The translations under genes and the position numbers were made by a program. A model generated the notes under the pieces. The model worked only from the letters and a program-made list of their open reading frames with translations, did not search any database and was not told the origin of the DNA. Below are positions 1 through 9,029 of a stretch of 64,000 nucleotides of DNA, piece by piece. Every line of letters starts with the position of its first letter. The first letter of the stretch is position 1. The stretch lies in contig NZ_AXXR01000004.1 in NCBI RefSeq assembly GCF_000483125.1, forward strand, positions 62,001 to 126,000. The letters are read 5' to 3'. The DNA comes from Atopobium fossor DSM 15642 (lineage in GTDB: Bacteria; Actinomycetota; Coriobacteriia; Coriobacteriales; Atopobiaceae).

Positions 1-2665
1 GTTTGTCCATGAGTGTGCCCACCATCTTGTATTGTTTGCCAGGTATAAGTCCTGCATACGATACGGTGTCAATCAGTTCTAATGGAAATGCAGCTACTGT
101 TTTGTCTGAGGTTTGTTTATTGGCGAGTTCTGTTTTGATGGTTGGTGCTAAAACCGTCTGCTGACTATTGTTTAGACTTGTATGCTCAACAACACATCTA
201 TCGCCTTCATAAAGCCGGGTTTGAGCAACAAGTCTATTTCCCTTAACGGACTGTCTGTCTATCTCAAAAGCAACAACATGCTCAAGGTTTGTGTCTTGTG
301 CCGTGAATTCATAGCTTTGTTCAGCAAGTATGGCGGGGGTTTCTTCAAAAATATCAACGAGTTCGCTCTTGAGTACATACTTTGTATTTGGAACCAAACC
401 AGTAATACTTGTTTTATCAGTAAGTTTTTGTGTCGTTTCTAAGCCCAATATTTGTTCTTGTGTTGTATCACATTCCAAATGAGTAGTGATGATTGGATGC
501 CAGAGCGTTTGTTGTTGGTTATTAAGGTCATGATGTTTTACAACTTCTTTTCCACTGGAGTCAAAGAGGGAGACATAAGAAACAAGCTGGTTAGGTAGTT
601 CATCGAGCTTATCGATAGAGAAATGTAGATCAAGTCCACCAGACGATTCTTTTGGAGTAAATTTTTCTGTACAGGTAACAACTCCAAGTGAGTTGTTAAG
701 TTCATGTCCAGTAGTTTTATCAACTAACGATGCCTTGAGTGTATATTGTGCGTCTTTAACTAAACCAGAATAAGAAACATGATCTGTTAGTGAGATTGAT
801 TCGGAAGTTTCTTGCATATCTAGTTGGGCAATAGTGTGACTGTGAGTAGTGTCTTCAGTAAGCTCAGTTTTTATTTTGGGTTGGAGTACGCCAAACTTTA
901 CAACTGCAACACCAGATTGGGTTGTTACCTGCGGACTTACAAATCCAAGCACAACATAAGGTGTGTCACCGGTTTCCTTTTTAGCAAGTACGCGTAGCAT
1001 GGCTGTACATTCTGAGTAAGTGCCTGGTTTTACAACATTTTTTGGTTGTTTTACATGTCCACAGAGCATGGGTATCACACCAGAGCCCCTTGCCTGATCG
1101 GTGTGAGGATCGTTGGCGCGAAGACCATTAAAATCCCAAGCAGAATATTTAGAATGTCCCCAAGGAAGACCCAGAGCAAAAGCAACATCATCAACCAACT
1201 TAATGGCATGCCCATCGGCGTCGGAGAGCTTAGCAAGATGCGAATCCATATCATCCCAGGTTGCTCCAGAAAGGAGTTTATCGATAAGGACTTCGGTAGA
1301 TTCTTCTCCCTTATAACCTACGGTATTGTTAGTCCATGCGTAAATATAGGGTGCACATTGGGTTGCAAACGCGCGGAAGTAGGCATCATCATAGGAAATA
1401 GAGGTTTGAAACTCGTATTTATCACCAACTTGTATCTTGGAAAGGTCAATGGAGTCAAATTTTCCCCAAGGCCACATGGCCATCTCATCTGGATGAGAAA
1501 TACGAGCAAAGCCATATGCGGGCGTTGCGGGCATAAAGGTATCAACTAAGGTGTTGATGGCACTTTTACTAGTAATTTGGACGGTAATAGATGGTTGAGC
1601 AAAGGGGGAGAGTGCTAGCGTAAGTTTACCGGTGTTCTTGTCATAAAATGCACCCTCCTGAGTACTGAGCTTATATGGTGATGAATTGCTGTCTGTATAA
1701 ACAACTAAGTCTGCAAGAGAAATTTTTTCGGCTTGATGTTTGGAAACAAGCGGAATAGTTACGGTGTTTTCTAGGGAGTCTACTGTAATGATTTGAGTTT
1801 CTTTTAAGGGCTCAATACCCACACGCTTGCTAGTTACACGTGCTTGAAATCGTGTTTGCAAGTCACTATTGAGTTCTATGCCCACCAAAAGTTGTGCTTG
1901 TATGCCAAAGGCAATCTCCTGGCCCTTTTTATTGGTAAAAAGTGATTTTGGAATATAGGCAATGCCAGCTGACTTATCAAAAACTACACCGTGAATAAGC
2001 GTGCCTGATGTATCGTCTGTAGCAAATGTTGCGTCTTTGACAACGCCGCTGCGTGTAAGTTTGGTAGCATCAATAAATGCGACGTAGTAATCATTGGAAG
2101 CATCAAATAGATGCGCAATAGATTCGTATTGACCAACAATGGTGTCACGTGCCGTTTGAGCATTGGACCATATGGTGTCCAAGGTGGCATCCTTAGCTAA
2201 AACAGAGGCATCAGCCAAGGTGTACTTAATTGTCATGGTATGACCAGAGTCTTTGAGAGGAGGTCTGTTTAGCGTTGTGCCAGTAAAACGCATACGTTCC
2301 ACTCCGCGCAAGAAAAGTTTGTGTAGCCCAGCAAGGGGAGCTAAGTGATTAGCGTTCTGATCAGACTGATGGTTTGACTCGTCTTTGGAACTGTGATCAG
2401 TAGCAGCGTTCTGCAACAAAGCTTTGTCTATATGATGGGCAAGATACTCTTCTGTTTGTGGATAAATTGGCTTTTGGGTTACAGAAACTTCTTTGTTCAC
2501 AGAAGATTCCTTTGCCAGCGCGAGTGTGCTACACCGAGTAGGCGAGAGTGGAACAACCATACCGCCTGTTAAAAGTAGACATAAGCAAAGGGACATAGCT
2601 CTTTGAGTAATGCCAGAAAATGTCCTTCTCTTAGGAATTTTGATATGGTGAGGCGTGGTACACAT
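1..2665 (-). CDS. TQxA/VaFE repeat surface protein (C-terminus beyond window)
   Basis: The reading frame is open from an ATG at 2665 to the window edge, with a purine-rich RBS (GAGGAG) just upstream. The product starts with a basic stretch and a hydrophobic segment (about residues 20-42), which reads as a signal peptide. Around 1340-1375 is ATQCAPYIYAW, matching the TQxA motif of Gram-positive thioester surface domains. After about residue 600 come at least three VaFE-type Ig-like repeats, with signatures such as YSGLVKDAQYTLKASLVDK, TGLVPNTKYVLKSELVD and YAGLIPGKQYKMVGTLMDK. In this family the C-terminus normally carries more repeats and a sortase signal; that part lies outside the window. 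Likely role: cell-wall-anchored adhesin or pilin-like stalk. I see no cysteine between the signal peptide and the TQ motif, although the thioester normally needs one. Confidence 0.85.
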   Translation of the reverse strand, partial: MCTTPHHIKIPKRRTFSGITQRAMSLCLCLLLTGGMVVPLSPTRCSTLALAKESSVNKEVSVTQKPIYPQTEEYLAHHIDKALLQNAATDHSSKDESNHQSDQNANHLAPLAGLHKLFLRGVERMRFTGTTLNRPPLKDSGHTMTIKYTLADASVLAKDATLDTIWSNAQTARDTIVGQYESIAHLFDASNDYYVAFIDATKLTRSGVVKDATFATDDTSGTLIHGVVFDKSAGIAYIPKSLFTNKKGQEIAFGIQAQLLVGIELNSDLQTRFQARVTSKRVGIEPLKETQIITVDSLENTVTIPLVSKHQAEKISLADLVVYTDSNSSPYKLSTQEGAFYDKNTGKLTLALSPFAQPSITVQITSKSAINTLVDTFMPATPAYGFARISHPDEMAMWPWGKFDSIDLSKIQVGDKYEFQTSISYDDAYFRAFATQCAPYIYAWTNNTVGYKGEESTEVLIDKLLSGATWDDMDSHLAKLSDADGHAIKLVDDVAFALGLPWGHSKYSAWDFNGLRANDPHTDQARGSGVIPMLCGHVKQPKNVVKPGTYSECTAMLRVLAKKETGDTPYVVLGFVSPQVTTQSGVAVVKFGVLQPKIKTELTEDTTHSHTIAQLDMQETSESISLTDHVSYSGLVKDAQYTLKASLVDKTTGHELNNSLGVVTCTEKFTPKESSGGLDLHFSIDKLDELPNQLVSYVSLFDSSGKEVVKHHDLNNQQQTLWHPIITTHLECDTTQEQILGLETTQKLTDKTSITGLVPNTKYVLKSELVDIFEETPAILAEQSYEFTAQDTNLEHVVAFEIDRQSVKGNRLVAQTRLYEGDRCVVEHTSLNNSQQTVLAPTIKTELANKQTSDKTVAAFPLELIDTVSYAGLIPGKQYKMVGTLMDK

Positions 2666-2788
2666 AGGCTTCTCCTCTACAAAATTGATGGAAGCCAAAT
2701 GCTAGAGAATGCTTCTAACACGAATCCAACAACTACAAACAACCTTCCTCTTCCCAAAAATATGTCGTGTGATAGAATCGCTCTATGT

Positions 2789-2863
2789 GCGGGCATCGCC
2801 AAGTGGTAAGGCAACGGCTTCCCAAGCCGTCATGCGCGGGTTCGAATCCCGTTGCCCGCTCCA
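2789..2863 (+). tRNA. tRNA-Gly (anticodon CCC)
   Basis: Cloverleaf with acceptor GCGGGCA/TGCCCGC, anticodon stem ACGGC/GCCGT with loop TTCCCAA, T-arm GGGTTCGAATCCC, and an encoded CCA end. Discriminator is T. A TAGAAT box at 2773-2778 could be its -10. Confidence 0.95.
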
Positions 2864-2876
2864 AGAGAGCTTAATG

Positions 2877-2905
2877 AGCCCCGTTTTTTGGGGCTTTGTT
2901 TTTGT
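2877..2905 (+). terminator. Intrinsic terminator of tRNA-Gly
   Basis: Stem AGCCCC/GGGGCT around a T-rich loop, followed by a T-rich tail. Confidence 0.75.
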
Positions 2906-2919
2906 TGTTGGGAGGTTGT

Positions 2920-3423
2920 ATGGCTCGTGTGATGACACCCATGGCCAAGCACCTCATAACCCTACTAGACTCGTATTGCACTTCAGATGGAACATACGAA
3001 TTGCCCAGCACCGTTTCTGTTGAGGCACTTATGAATCTTGCACTAGAAATTGGTGGTGAAGATCTCTCGTTTTATTCCAAGGCAGATGAGGTAGTGTGGG
3101 CGGTTGCTCGCCATGAGGGTTACGTTGTTCCAGACTTTCCGCTGGACTCAAATTCTGAAGTTAAAGGGTTTTTAGCAGAGCATGGTGTTGCAACTACTAC
3201 AGGCTGGTACCTTAAGCGTGGCTTGCCTATCATGACAGTTACACATCTTTGGTTGTATTCCTGTTTTATGGCTCGCAACTTGCCATTTTGGCGCCGATTA
3301 CTTGTTTTTGAGGCAAATGAAGTTACTGATGTAAACAGACTTGCTTGTTATATCCGCGACGCGTTGACGTTTTGCTTGAGTGAACAAACAAGCGATGATG
3401 ACGCAAGCTTGTTCGCCGTGTAA
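2920..3423 (+). CDS. Conserved hypothetical protein
   Basis: A 167-residue protein starting MARVMTPMAKHL. The ATG at 2920 was chosen because GGAGG lies 4 nt upstream; ATGs at 2932 and 2941 are possible alternatives. It is predicted soluble, with no signal peptide. The C-terminal half is rich in Trp and Phe and may be helical. I do not recognise a family. It lies between a tRNA terminator and an aminopeptidase gene, with 37 nt to the latter, so the two may be cotranscribed. Confidence 0.65.
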   Translation: MARVMTPMAKHLITLLDSYCTSDGTYELPSTVSVEALMNLALEIGGEDLSFYSKADEVVWAVARHEGYVVPDFPLDSNSEVKGFLAEHGVATTTGWYLKRGLPIMTVTHLWLYSCFMARNLPFWRRLLVFEANEVTDVNRLACYIRDALTFCLSEQTSDDDASLFAV

Positions 3424-3460
3424 TATGTGCCTATATTTCCAATACGAGAGGAATATCCCT

Positions 3461-4735
3461 ATGGCTATGACAAAACAAGCATGTGCAAGCCGCATGGCTG
3501 AATTACATGAGGCAATTGTTGCATACGCAAAGCTGCTGGTAGAAGATGGTGCTGCAATTCAGCATGGTCAAGAGCTTGTGATTCAGTGTCCCGTAGAAGC
3601 TTATGAGTTTGGTCGTTTGGTTGTAGAGCAGGCATATGCTGCAGGTGCTGGTCATGTAACTATGATTTGGGGAGATGAGCCTACCGCCCGCTTGGAGTAT
3701 CTCAACTGTCCCGTTTCTTATTTTGAGACAGTGCCTTCTTGGAAGCGCGAGCAGCTTAATTCACTTGCCGAGAAGGGCGCATCTTTTTTGTTTATTGATG
3801 GTGCAGATCCTATGGCTCTTGCCGGCATTGATCCAGCAAAACCAGCCGCAGCATCTTTAGCTCGCAACTCTCAGTGTAAATCTTTCCGCGATGGTATGGA
3901 TTTTGGTCGTAATGTTTGGTGTATTGGCGGTGTTCCTGTAAAAGCTTGGGCCACTACTGTATTTCCTGGTGTTTCTGAAGACGAGGCTATGGTTAAGATG
4001 TGGGAGGTTATTTTATCGGTATCTCGCTCTTATGAAGGAGATCCTCATAAGAATTGGGAAGAGCACAACGCTAACTTTAACAAGAATCTTGAATTGCTCA
4101 ACAAGTACAAGTTTGATCAGTTGCGTTACAGTTCTTCCAATGGCACCAACTTTACTCTTGGCCTTACCAAGAAGCATATCTGGGAAGGTGGCGCAGCTAT
4201 TACCACTTCTGGAATACATTTCTTCCCTAACATTCCTACTGAGGAAGTCTTTACCACACCCGATCGCATGCGTACCAATGGCAAGGTTTTCTCGGCATTG
4301 CCATTGGTGCGGAATGGCGTAACCATTCGCGATTTTTGGTTTGAGTTTAAAGAAGGTCGTGTTGTAGATTTTGGTGCTGCAGAAGGAGCAGATGTTCTGA
4401 AGAGTATTTTGGATACCGATGACGGTGCCAAATACCTGGGCGAGTGCGCTTTGATTTCTAAATTTACTCCTATTCGCCAGAGCGGCGTACTTTTTTACAA
4501 CACCCTTTATGACGAAAATGCTTCTTGTCACCTTGCTATTGGCACTGGATTTCCCGAGTGTTATGAAGGTGGTCTAGAAATGACTTCTGAAGAGTTATTA
4601 GAGGTAGGCGTCAATAAATCTCATACTCACGTTGACTTTATGATTGGTTCTGATGACTTAACTATTACAGGCATTACCGCCAAAGGTGAGGAAGTTCCTG
4701 TATTTATTAATGGAACCTGGGCATGGAACGGCTAA
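3461..4735 (+). CDS. M29 family aminopeptidase (AmpS/PepS type)
   Basis: A 424-residue cytoplasmic metallo-aminopeptidase. The start at 3461 has GAGAGG 9 nt upstream; the frame extends further 5' into the previous gene, but that extension lacks family similarity. Diagnostic blocks are in the C-terminal half: PTEEVFTTP (metal-binding Glu), LGECAL (second Glu), LYDENASCHLAIG (His) and SHTHVDFMIG (His and Asp). Their order and spacing match M29 enzymes, which use a two-metal centre to release N-terminal residues from peptides. Length is normal for the family. Probable role is peptide turnover in an amino-acid-fermenting organism. Confidence 0.92.
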   Translation: MAMTKQACASRMAELHEAIVAYAKLLVEDGAAIQHGQELVIQCPVEAYEFGRLVVEQAYAAGAGHVTMIWGDEPTARLEYLNCPVSYFETVPSWKREQLNSLAEKGASFLFIDGADPMALAGIDPAKPAAASLARNSQCKSFRDGMDFGRNVWCIGGVPVKAWATTVFPGVSEDEAMVKMWEVILSVSRSYEGDPHKNWEEHNANFNKNLELLNKYKFDQLRYSSSNGTNFTLGLTKKHIWEGGAAITTSGIHFFPNIPTEEVFTTPDRMRTNGKVFSALPLVRNGVTIRDFWFEFKEGRVVDFGAAEGADVLKSILDTDDGAKYLGECALISKFTPIRQSGVLFYNTLYDENASCHLAIGTGFPECYEGGLEMTSEELLEVGVNKSHTHVDFMIGSDDLTITGITAKGEEVPVFINGTWAWNG

Positions 4736-4765
4736 GCGTGTTAAAATAGGCGAGCACAATGTATT

Positions 4766-4841
4766 GGGCCGTTAGCTCAGTTGGTAGAGCAGGGGACTTT
4801 TAATCCCAAGGTCGTGGGTTCGACCCCCACACGGCCCACCA
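4766..4841 (+). tRNA. tRNA-Lys (anticodon TTT)
   Basis: Acceptor GGGCCGT/ACGGCCC, D-arm AGCTCAGTTGGTAGAGC, anticodon loop CTTTTAA, T-arm GTGGGTTCGACCCCCAC, encoded CCA. Confidence 0.95.
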
Positions 4842-4854
4842 CTTTTTGATGAGA

Positions 4855-4888
4855 AACCCCAGGAATCTATGGTTCCTGGGGTTTATTT
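4855..4888 (+). terminator. Intrinsic terminator after tRNA-Lys
   Basis: Eleven-bp stem AACCCCAGGAA/TTCCTGGGGTT followed by a T-rich tail. Confidence 0.85.
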
Positions 4889-5068
4889 CATGACAGTTCC
4901 AGATAAAACCACGCACACCATCGGAAACTGGTACTATGCGCGTAAAGAAAATAAGTACCAAGAGAGCCGTGAGTATCGATGCAACTCTGGCGCCTGTGTG
5001 GATAACTTTGCCTTTCATTTTAGTATTTCGACATCCCAATGATTAGATATGAATATACATAAATGTCT

Positions 5069-5341
5069 CTATGGGCGGCTGGTAACCATAAAAAGGAAAA
5101 AGAGAAGAAAACCAGCAATGTGAAGCATCAAGGTGCCCTTTTGTTCGGGTAAGTATTTTCTCCAAAGATAAATATCAAGGAGACAGTCACAACTAAGAAT
5201 TGAATACGTAATAATATTTCCTATAAATGAGGGCGTGAGAAAGAGATACAGCGTGGAAGTAAATAGAGCAATACACGTTCCTATAGCATAGATGGTCTTT
5301 ACGTGGCCCGTGAAAGCGCCCTCATGCGTGCGGTGCTCCAT
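5069..5341 (-). CDS. Small multi-pass membrane protein, unknown function
   Basis: Ninety residues with about three hydrophobic segments: TIYAIGTCIALFTSTLYLFL, then a helix around IITYSILSCDCLLDIYLW, then MLHIAGFLLFFLFMV. The ATG at 5341 has AGGTG upstream at good spacing on the minus strand, which supports a real gene. The segment between this gene and tRNA-Lys (4890-5068) holds no convincing gene. I recognise no family. Confidence 0.55.
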   Translation of the reverse strand: MEHRTHEGAFTGHVKTIYAIGTCIALFTSTLYLFLTPSFIGNIITYSILSCDCLLDIYLWRKYLPEQKGTLMLHIAGFLLFFLFMVTSRP

Positions 5342-5649
5342 ACCATCACCTCATTTTATCTTTATTACAATCAAAGAGCATTCATATCTTTACTGCTACT
5401 GATGTATCAATAAGAACAAAACTAATCCTATAACCGACAGTAAATAAAAAGTATTCCCTTGTCAAAAAAATGTAATGTAGTTCGGTTATAAGGTAATTTG
5501 TTATGGCTGAATGGTAAGGTAATCTTAAAATTGATATTCGTATACACCATGAATTCGATGTAGTCCTGCAATGAGGTTTTAAGGCATTCTCAGCTCGGGG
5601 TAAAATCAAAATGCATTCTACCTTGCAGTTCGCCTTGAAAGGACAACGC
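5342..5649. other. Intergenic region without recognisable gene
   Basis: AT-rich stretch between the divergent small membrane gene and purB. No tRNA, hairpin terminator or convincing short coding frame is seen. It presumably carries both divergent promoters, but no clear -35/-10 pair could be picked. Confidence 0.5.
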
Positions 5650-6999
5650 ATGATTGATCGCTATACTCGCCCTCAAATGGGATATGTTTTTACGCTCGAA
5701 AATAAATATGCTATTTGGCAAGAAATCGAGGTGCTGGCTTGTGAGGCTCATGCACAACTGGGCGAGTCTGGTATCACGTGCGAAGAAGCGGCATGGATTC
5801 GTAATCATGCAAAATTTAATAAGGACGAGGTAGACGATATTGAAGCAGTAACCAATCACGACGTTATTGCGTTTCTTACCAATATGGGCTCCTACATTGA
5901 TGCGGAAGTTCCCGAAGAGCATCCAAAACCAAGTCGTTGGATTCATTATGGTATGACCAGTTCAGATTTGGGTGATACTGCTTTGTGCTATCAATTGGTA
6001 CAAGCAACCGACATTCTCATTAAGGATTGTCGTAAGTTAGGCGCTATTTGCAAACGCCGCGCATTTGAGGAACGCGAAACGTTATGTGTGGGCCGCACGC
6101 ATGGCATTCACGCCGAACCTATGACGTTTGGTATGAAGTTTGGCTCGTGGGCGTGGGAGTTGTATCGCGATCTTAACCGCCTGATTGATGCTCGTAAAAA
6201 TGTTGCTTTTGGTGCAATTTCTGGTGCGGTAGGAACATATTCAAGCATTGATCCTCGTGTAGAGGAGTATGTGTGTGAGCATCTGGGTCTTTCGTATGAT
6301 CCTTTGTCTACGCAGGTTATCTCGCGTGATCATCATGCCTATTTAGCTGGTGTTTTAGCAACGGTAGCTGCTACCTGTGAGCGCATTGCAACAGAAATTC
6401 GCAACCTTCAAAAAACAGATACACTTGAAGCGGAGGAACCTTTCCGTAAAGGGCAAAAAGGATCTTCCGCCATGCCTCATAAACGTAATCCCATTACGGT
6501 CGAGAAGGTCTGTGGACTTTCTCGCATTGTAAAATCAAATGCTCAGGTAGCTTTTGACAACGTAGCGTTGTGGCACGAGCGCGACATTTCTCATAGTTCT
6601 GCGGAGCGCGTGGCTCAAGCAGATAGCTTTATTGCGTTGGATCATATGTTTAGCTGCCTTATCCGCATTGTTGATGGATTGGTACTGTATCCTGCTCAGA
6701 TGATGGCTAATCTCAACAAAACGCGTGGTTTGATTTTCTCGTCTAAGGTTTTGTTGCATCTGGTAGATACGGGTATTACGCGTGAAGATGCTTACAAAAT
6801 TGTCCAGGAAAATGCGATGTCTACGTGGCGTGAGATTCAGCAATGTGAGCTTGGCACTACATTTCGCGAGAAACTCGAGGCAGATGAACGTTGTAGCCTT
6901 AGCCGTGAGGAATTAGATAGCATTTTTGATCCTAAGTCCTTCCTCACCCGGGTGGATGTGGTGTTTGATCGCCTTGAGCATCTAAGCTTTGAGGATTAG
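5650..6999 (+). CDS. purB: Adenylosuccinate lyase
   Basis: A 449-residue fumarase/aspartase-superfamily enzyme. It cleaves SAICAR to AICAR and adenylosuccinate to AMP, releasing fumarate, in purine synthesis. The signature KGSSAMPHKRNPI is present around residues 275-290. TSSDLGDTA and GRTHGIHAEP give the other two superfamily blocks, with the catalytic His in THG. The start ATG at 5650 (MIDRYTRPQMG) has GAAAGG upstream and matches the family N-terminus; the in-frame extension to 5611 is unlikely to be translated. It is followed one base later by a Tat lipoprotein gene, and purC lies 3.6 kb downstream. Confidence 0.96.
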   Translation: MIDRYTRPQMGYVFTLENKYAIWQEIEVLACEAHAQLGESGITCEEAAWIRNHAKFNKDEVDDIEAVTNHDVIAFLTNMGSYIDAEVPEEHPKPSRWIHYGMTSSDLGDTALCYQLVQATDILIKDCRKLGAICKRRAFEERETLCVGRTHGIHAEPMTFGMKFGSWAWELYRDLNRLIDARKNVAFGAISGAVGTYSSIDPRVEEYVCEHLGLSYDPLSTQVISRDHHAYLAGVLATVAATCERIATEIRNLQKTDTLEAEEPFRKGQKGSSAMPHKRNPITVEKVCGLSRIVKSNAQVAFDNVALWHERDISHSSAERVAQADSFIALDHMFSCLIRIVDGLVLYPAQMMANLNKTRGLIFSSKVLLHLVDTGITREDAYKIVQENAMSTWREIQQCELGTTFREKLEADERCSLSREELDSIFDPKSFLTRVDVVFDRLEHLSFED

Positions 7000-7000
7000 C

Positions 7001-8215
7001 ATGACCAAAAAGTATTCCGGAGTTTCTCGTCGTAGTTTCTTGAAGGGAACGGCTGCTACGGGAGTGGTGGCTGTTACCCTTAATGCGTTGGCTGGCTGTA
7101 AAAATCCAGCAAATAATAAAAACAAGACACCTACCGTGTTGGATGATAATGCGGCAACCAGCATCTTGGACGAGTATAAACAGGTTGACTTGCCATATGA
7201 GCAGATGGGTATGTGGTCTTTACCACTAGGAACCGTACTCCATACAGGTGAGGGAAGCTATCTTCCTGTGCTGGCAACCGGCGACACAGCGATGCATCCT
7301 ATTAAGGGGTCGGTTTTCTCGACAGCTTCTGGAATGATGAGCGATGTAGTTTCTAAATGCATCACAAGTGAGGGTTCTGGTTGGGTTGTATATGATGTGG
7401 CCTGCTCGGACAGTGCGTACGCTTGGGTTGAACTCAATCTCATTACGCGTGCCTGGGTGCTATATGCATCAAAGTTTGAGGGTGGGGTGCTTTCTGGCAA
7501 CGCATCTAAGTTGTGGGAAGCGGACGACTCCTATGATCCACCCCAAATGGCGGTGTCTGGTTCAAAAGTATTTTGGCAGGTTATGCCCTCTGCAAATGGT
7601 AAGCACCGTACAGAAAACTCTAATGGCTACTTGTGGAAGTTGGATGATTCGCAGGCAACGGCTGTGGTGGAAAGTCCAGGTCGTTTTGGTATGGCTCCTT
7701 CTGTTTCCGGTTCTACCATTACATTAGCTCCGCGTGTAAGCTCCAAGCAGGGCACGCTTTATGGTGTAACCACGTATGATTTGAACAACGACCTATCTTC
7801 CCAGGTGGATCAACTTGTTTTGCCTGTGGGAGTAAAGCCGTTTTATGCCACTCGCATTGGTGACAAATTTGTTATTTCTATTGAGGCAAACTATAACTCT
7901 GGTGGCTTGCTGGGTAAGATGGGCACCTATATTGGGAATAGCTCCGATGGGTTTATTGCTCTCATGCGTGAGCCGGCTGCTGTAGTATGTGGTACGGAAG
8001 CAGGTGTATACATCATAAAGAGCAAATCTTCATATTTCGTAGTAGATATCACAGCAAAAACGTATGCGATTCTAGGTGCGAATGATCGTGCGCTTGACTA
8101 CGGAGAATATCCCGCTCGCGATGGTGTCACTAAGGAATTTGTGACCTATTCTACGGTAAAAGATAAGGGTACAGGCTATCCATCTGCCGTTTTGGTTAGG
8201 TCTTTTGCGCTGTAG
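7001..8215 (+). CDS. Twin-arginine lipoprotein, unknown function
   Basis: A 404-residue exported protein. The N-terminus has the Tat motif SRRSFLKG (residues 9-16), a hydrophobic stretch, and the lipobox LAGC with Cys33. It should therefore be folded before export and lipidated on the outer face of the membrane. The body has repeated Gly-Ser-rich and aromatic beta segments (for example SGSKVFWQV and VSGSTITLAPR), which suggests a beta-propeller-like fold; this is inference only. It starts 1 nt after purB with GAGG at 6991-6994 as RBS, so it is translationally linked to purB. It precedes the two-component genes. Confidence 0.8.
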   Translation: MTKKYSGVSRRSFLKGTAATGVVAVTLNALAGCKNPANNKNKTPTVLDDNAATSILDEYKQVDLPYEQMGMWSLPLGTVLHTGEGSYLPVLATGDTAMHPIKGSVFSTASGMMSDVVSKCITSEGSGWVVYDVACSDSAYAWVELNLITRAWVLYASKFEGGVLSGNASKLWEADDSYDPPQMAVSGSKVFWQVMPSANGKHRTENSNGYLWKLDDSQATAVVESPGRFGMAPSVSGSTITLAPRVSSKQGTLYGVTTYDLNNDLSSQVDQLVLPVGVKPFYATRIGDKFVISIEANYNSGGLLGKMGTYIGNSSDGFIALMREPAAVVCGTEAGVYIIKSKSSYFVVDITAKTYAILGANDRALDYGEYPARDGVTKEFVTYSTVKDKGTGYPSAVLVRSFAL

Positions 8216-8300
8216 TAGGTGAAAAACTATTAAACCTGCGTTAGAATGTAACTCTATAGTGGACTTTATGTACCTAAACGAAATATAAGAGGAGACCAAC

Positions 8301-9026
8301 ATGTCTTCGGATGTAAAAAAGATTTTGCTTGTAGAAGATGAGAAGCCAATTCGTGACGCTGTTGCAGCTTACCTTGAGCGTGAGGGCTACTGGGTTCGTG
8401 GTGTAGGCGATGGACAGTCCGCCATGGAAGAGTTCGAGAAGCATAGTTTTGATCTTATTATCCTGGATCTTATGCTTCCTAAGCTGTCGGGTGAGCGCGT
8501 GTGCCACGCCATTCGTGATACTTCGGATGTGCCCATTATTATGCTTACAGCAAAGGGTGAGGTAGAGGACCGTATTGTTGGTCTTGAGCTTGGTGCAGAT
8601 GACTATCTGATTAAGCCTTTCTCTCCTCGTGAGCTGGTAGCTCGCGTTCGTGCGTTGCTACGTCGTGCGCATGCGGAAGCAGAGCCTCAGGTAGAGGTAC
8701 TAGATTTCGGCAGCTTGGTAATTGATATTTCTGGTCACAAGGTAACCGTAGAGGCTGTCGAGATTGATTTGACTGCTTCTGAGTTTAAGCTGCTCACCAC
8801 CTTAGCGCGTTATCCAGGACGTGTATACACCCGTATGGAGCTTGTCGAGAAGGTCTTGGGATACGACTTTGAGGGTTATGAGCGCACGATTGACTCTCAC
8901 GTAAAGAACCTTCGCGCCAAGCTGGGCGATGATCCTCGTTCTCCTCGCTGGCTATACACTGTTCACGGTGTAGGTTACCGTTTTGAAGGTGGCAACAAGG
9001 AAGCCGAAACCACAGACGAGAAGTAG
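8301..9026 (+). CDS. OmpR/PhoB-family response regulator
   Basis: 241 residues. The N-terminal receiver has the acidic pocket VEDE, the phosphorylatable Asp56 in LILDLMLP, Thr in MLTAK and Lys in LIKPF. The C-terminal winged helix (about residues 130-235) ends with the usual HGVGYRF. The ATG at 8301 has GAGGAG upstream. It is followed 3 nt later by its sensor kinase. It is the actinobacterial MtrA/RegX3 type by overall look, but the target genes cannot be inferred. Confidence 0.93.
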   Translation: MSSDVKKILLVEDEKPIRDAVAAYLEREGYWVRGVGDGQSAMEEFEKHSFDLIILDLMLPKLSGERVCHAIRDTSDVPIIMLTAKGEVEDRIVGLELGADDYLIKPFSPRELVARVRALLRRAHAEAEPQVEVLDFGSLVIDISGHKVTVEAVEIDLTASEFKLLTTLARYPGRVYTRMELVEKVLGYDFEGYERTIDSHVKNLRAKLGDDPRSPRWLYTVHGVGYRFEGGNKEAETTDEK

Positions 9027-9029
9027 TGC

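Noticed and set aside
4800-5039. A 79-codon minus-strand frame ending in tRNA-Lys
   Set aside because: The C-terminal part (VWGSNPRPWD) is a read-through of the tRNA, a common false gene. Similar cases are 25525-25755 and 30592-30786.
4890-5042. A 50-codon plus-strand frame after the tRNA-Lys terminator
   Set aside because: Its ATG lies in the terminator tail, there is no RBS and no recognisable similarity.
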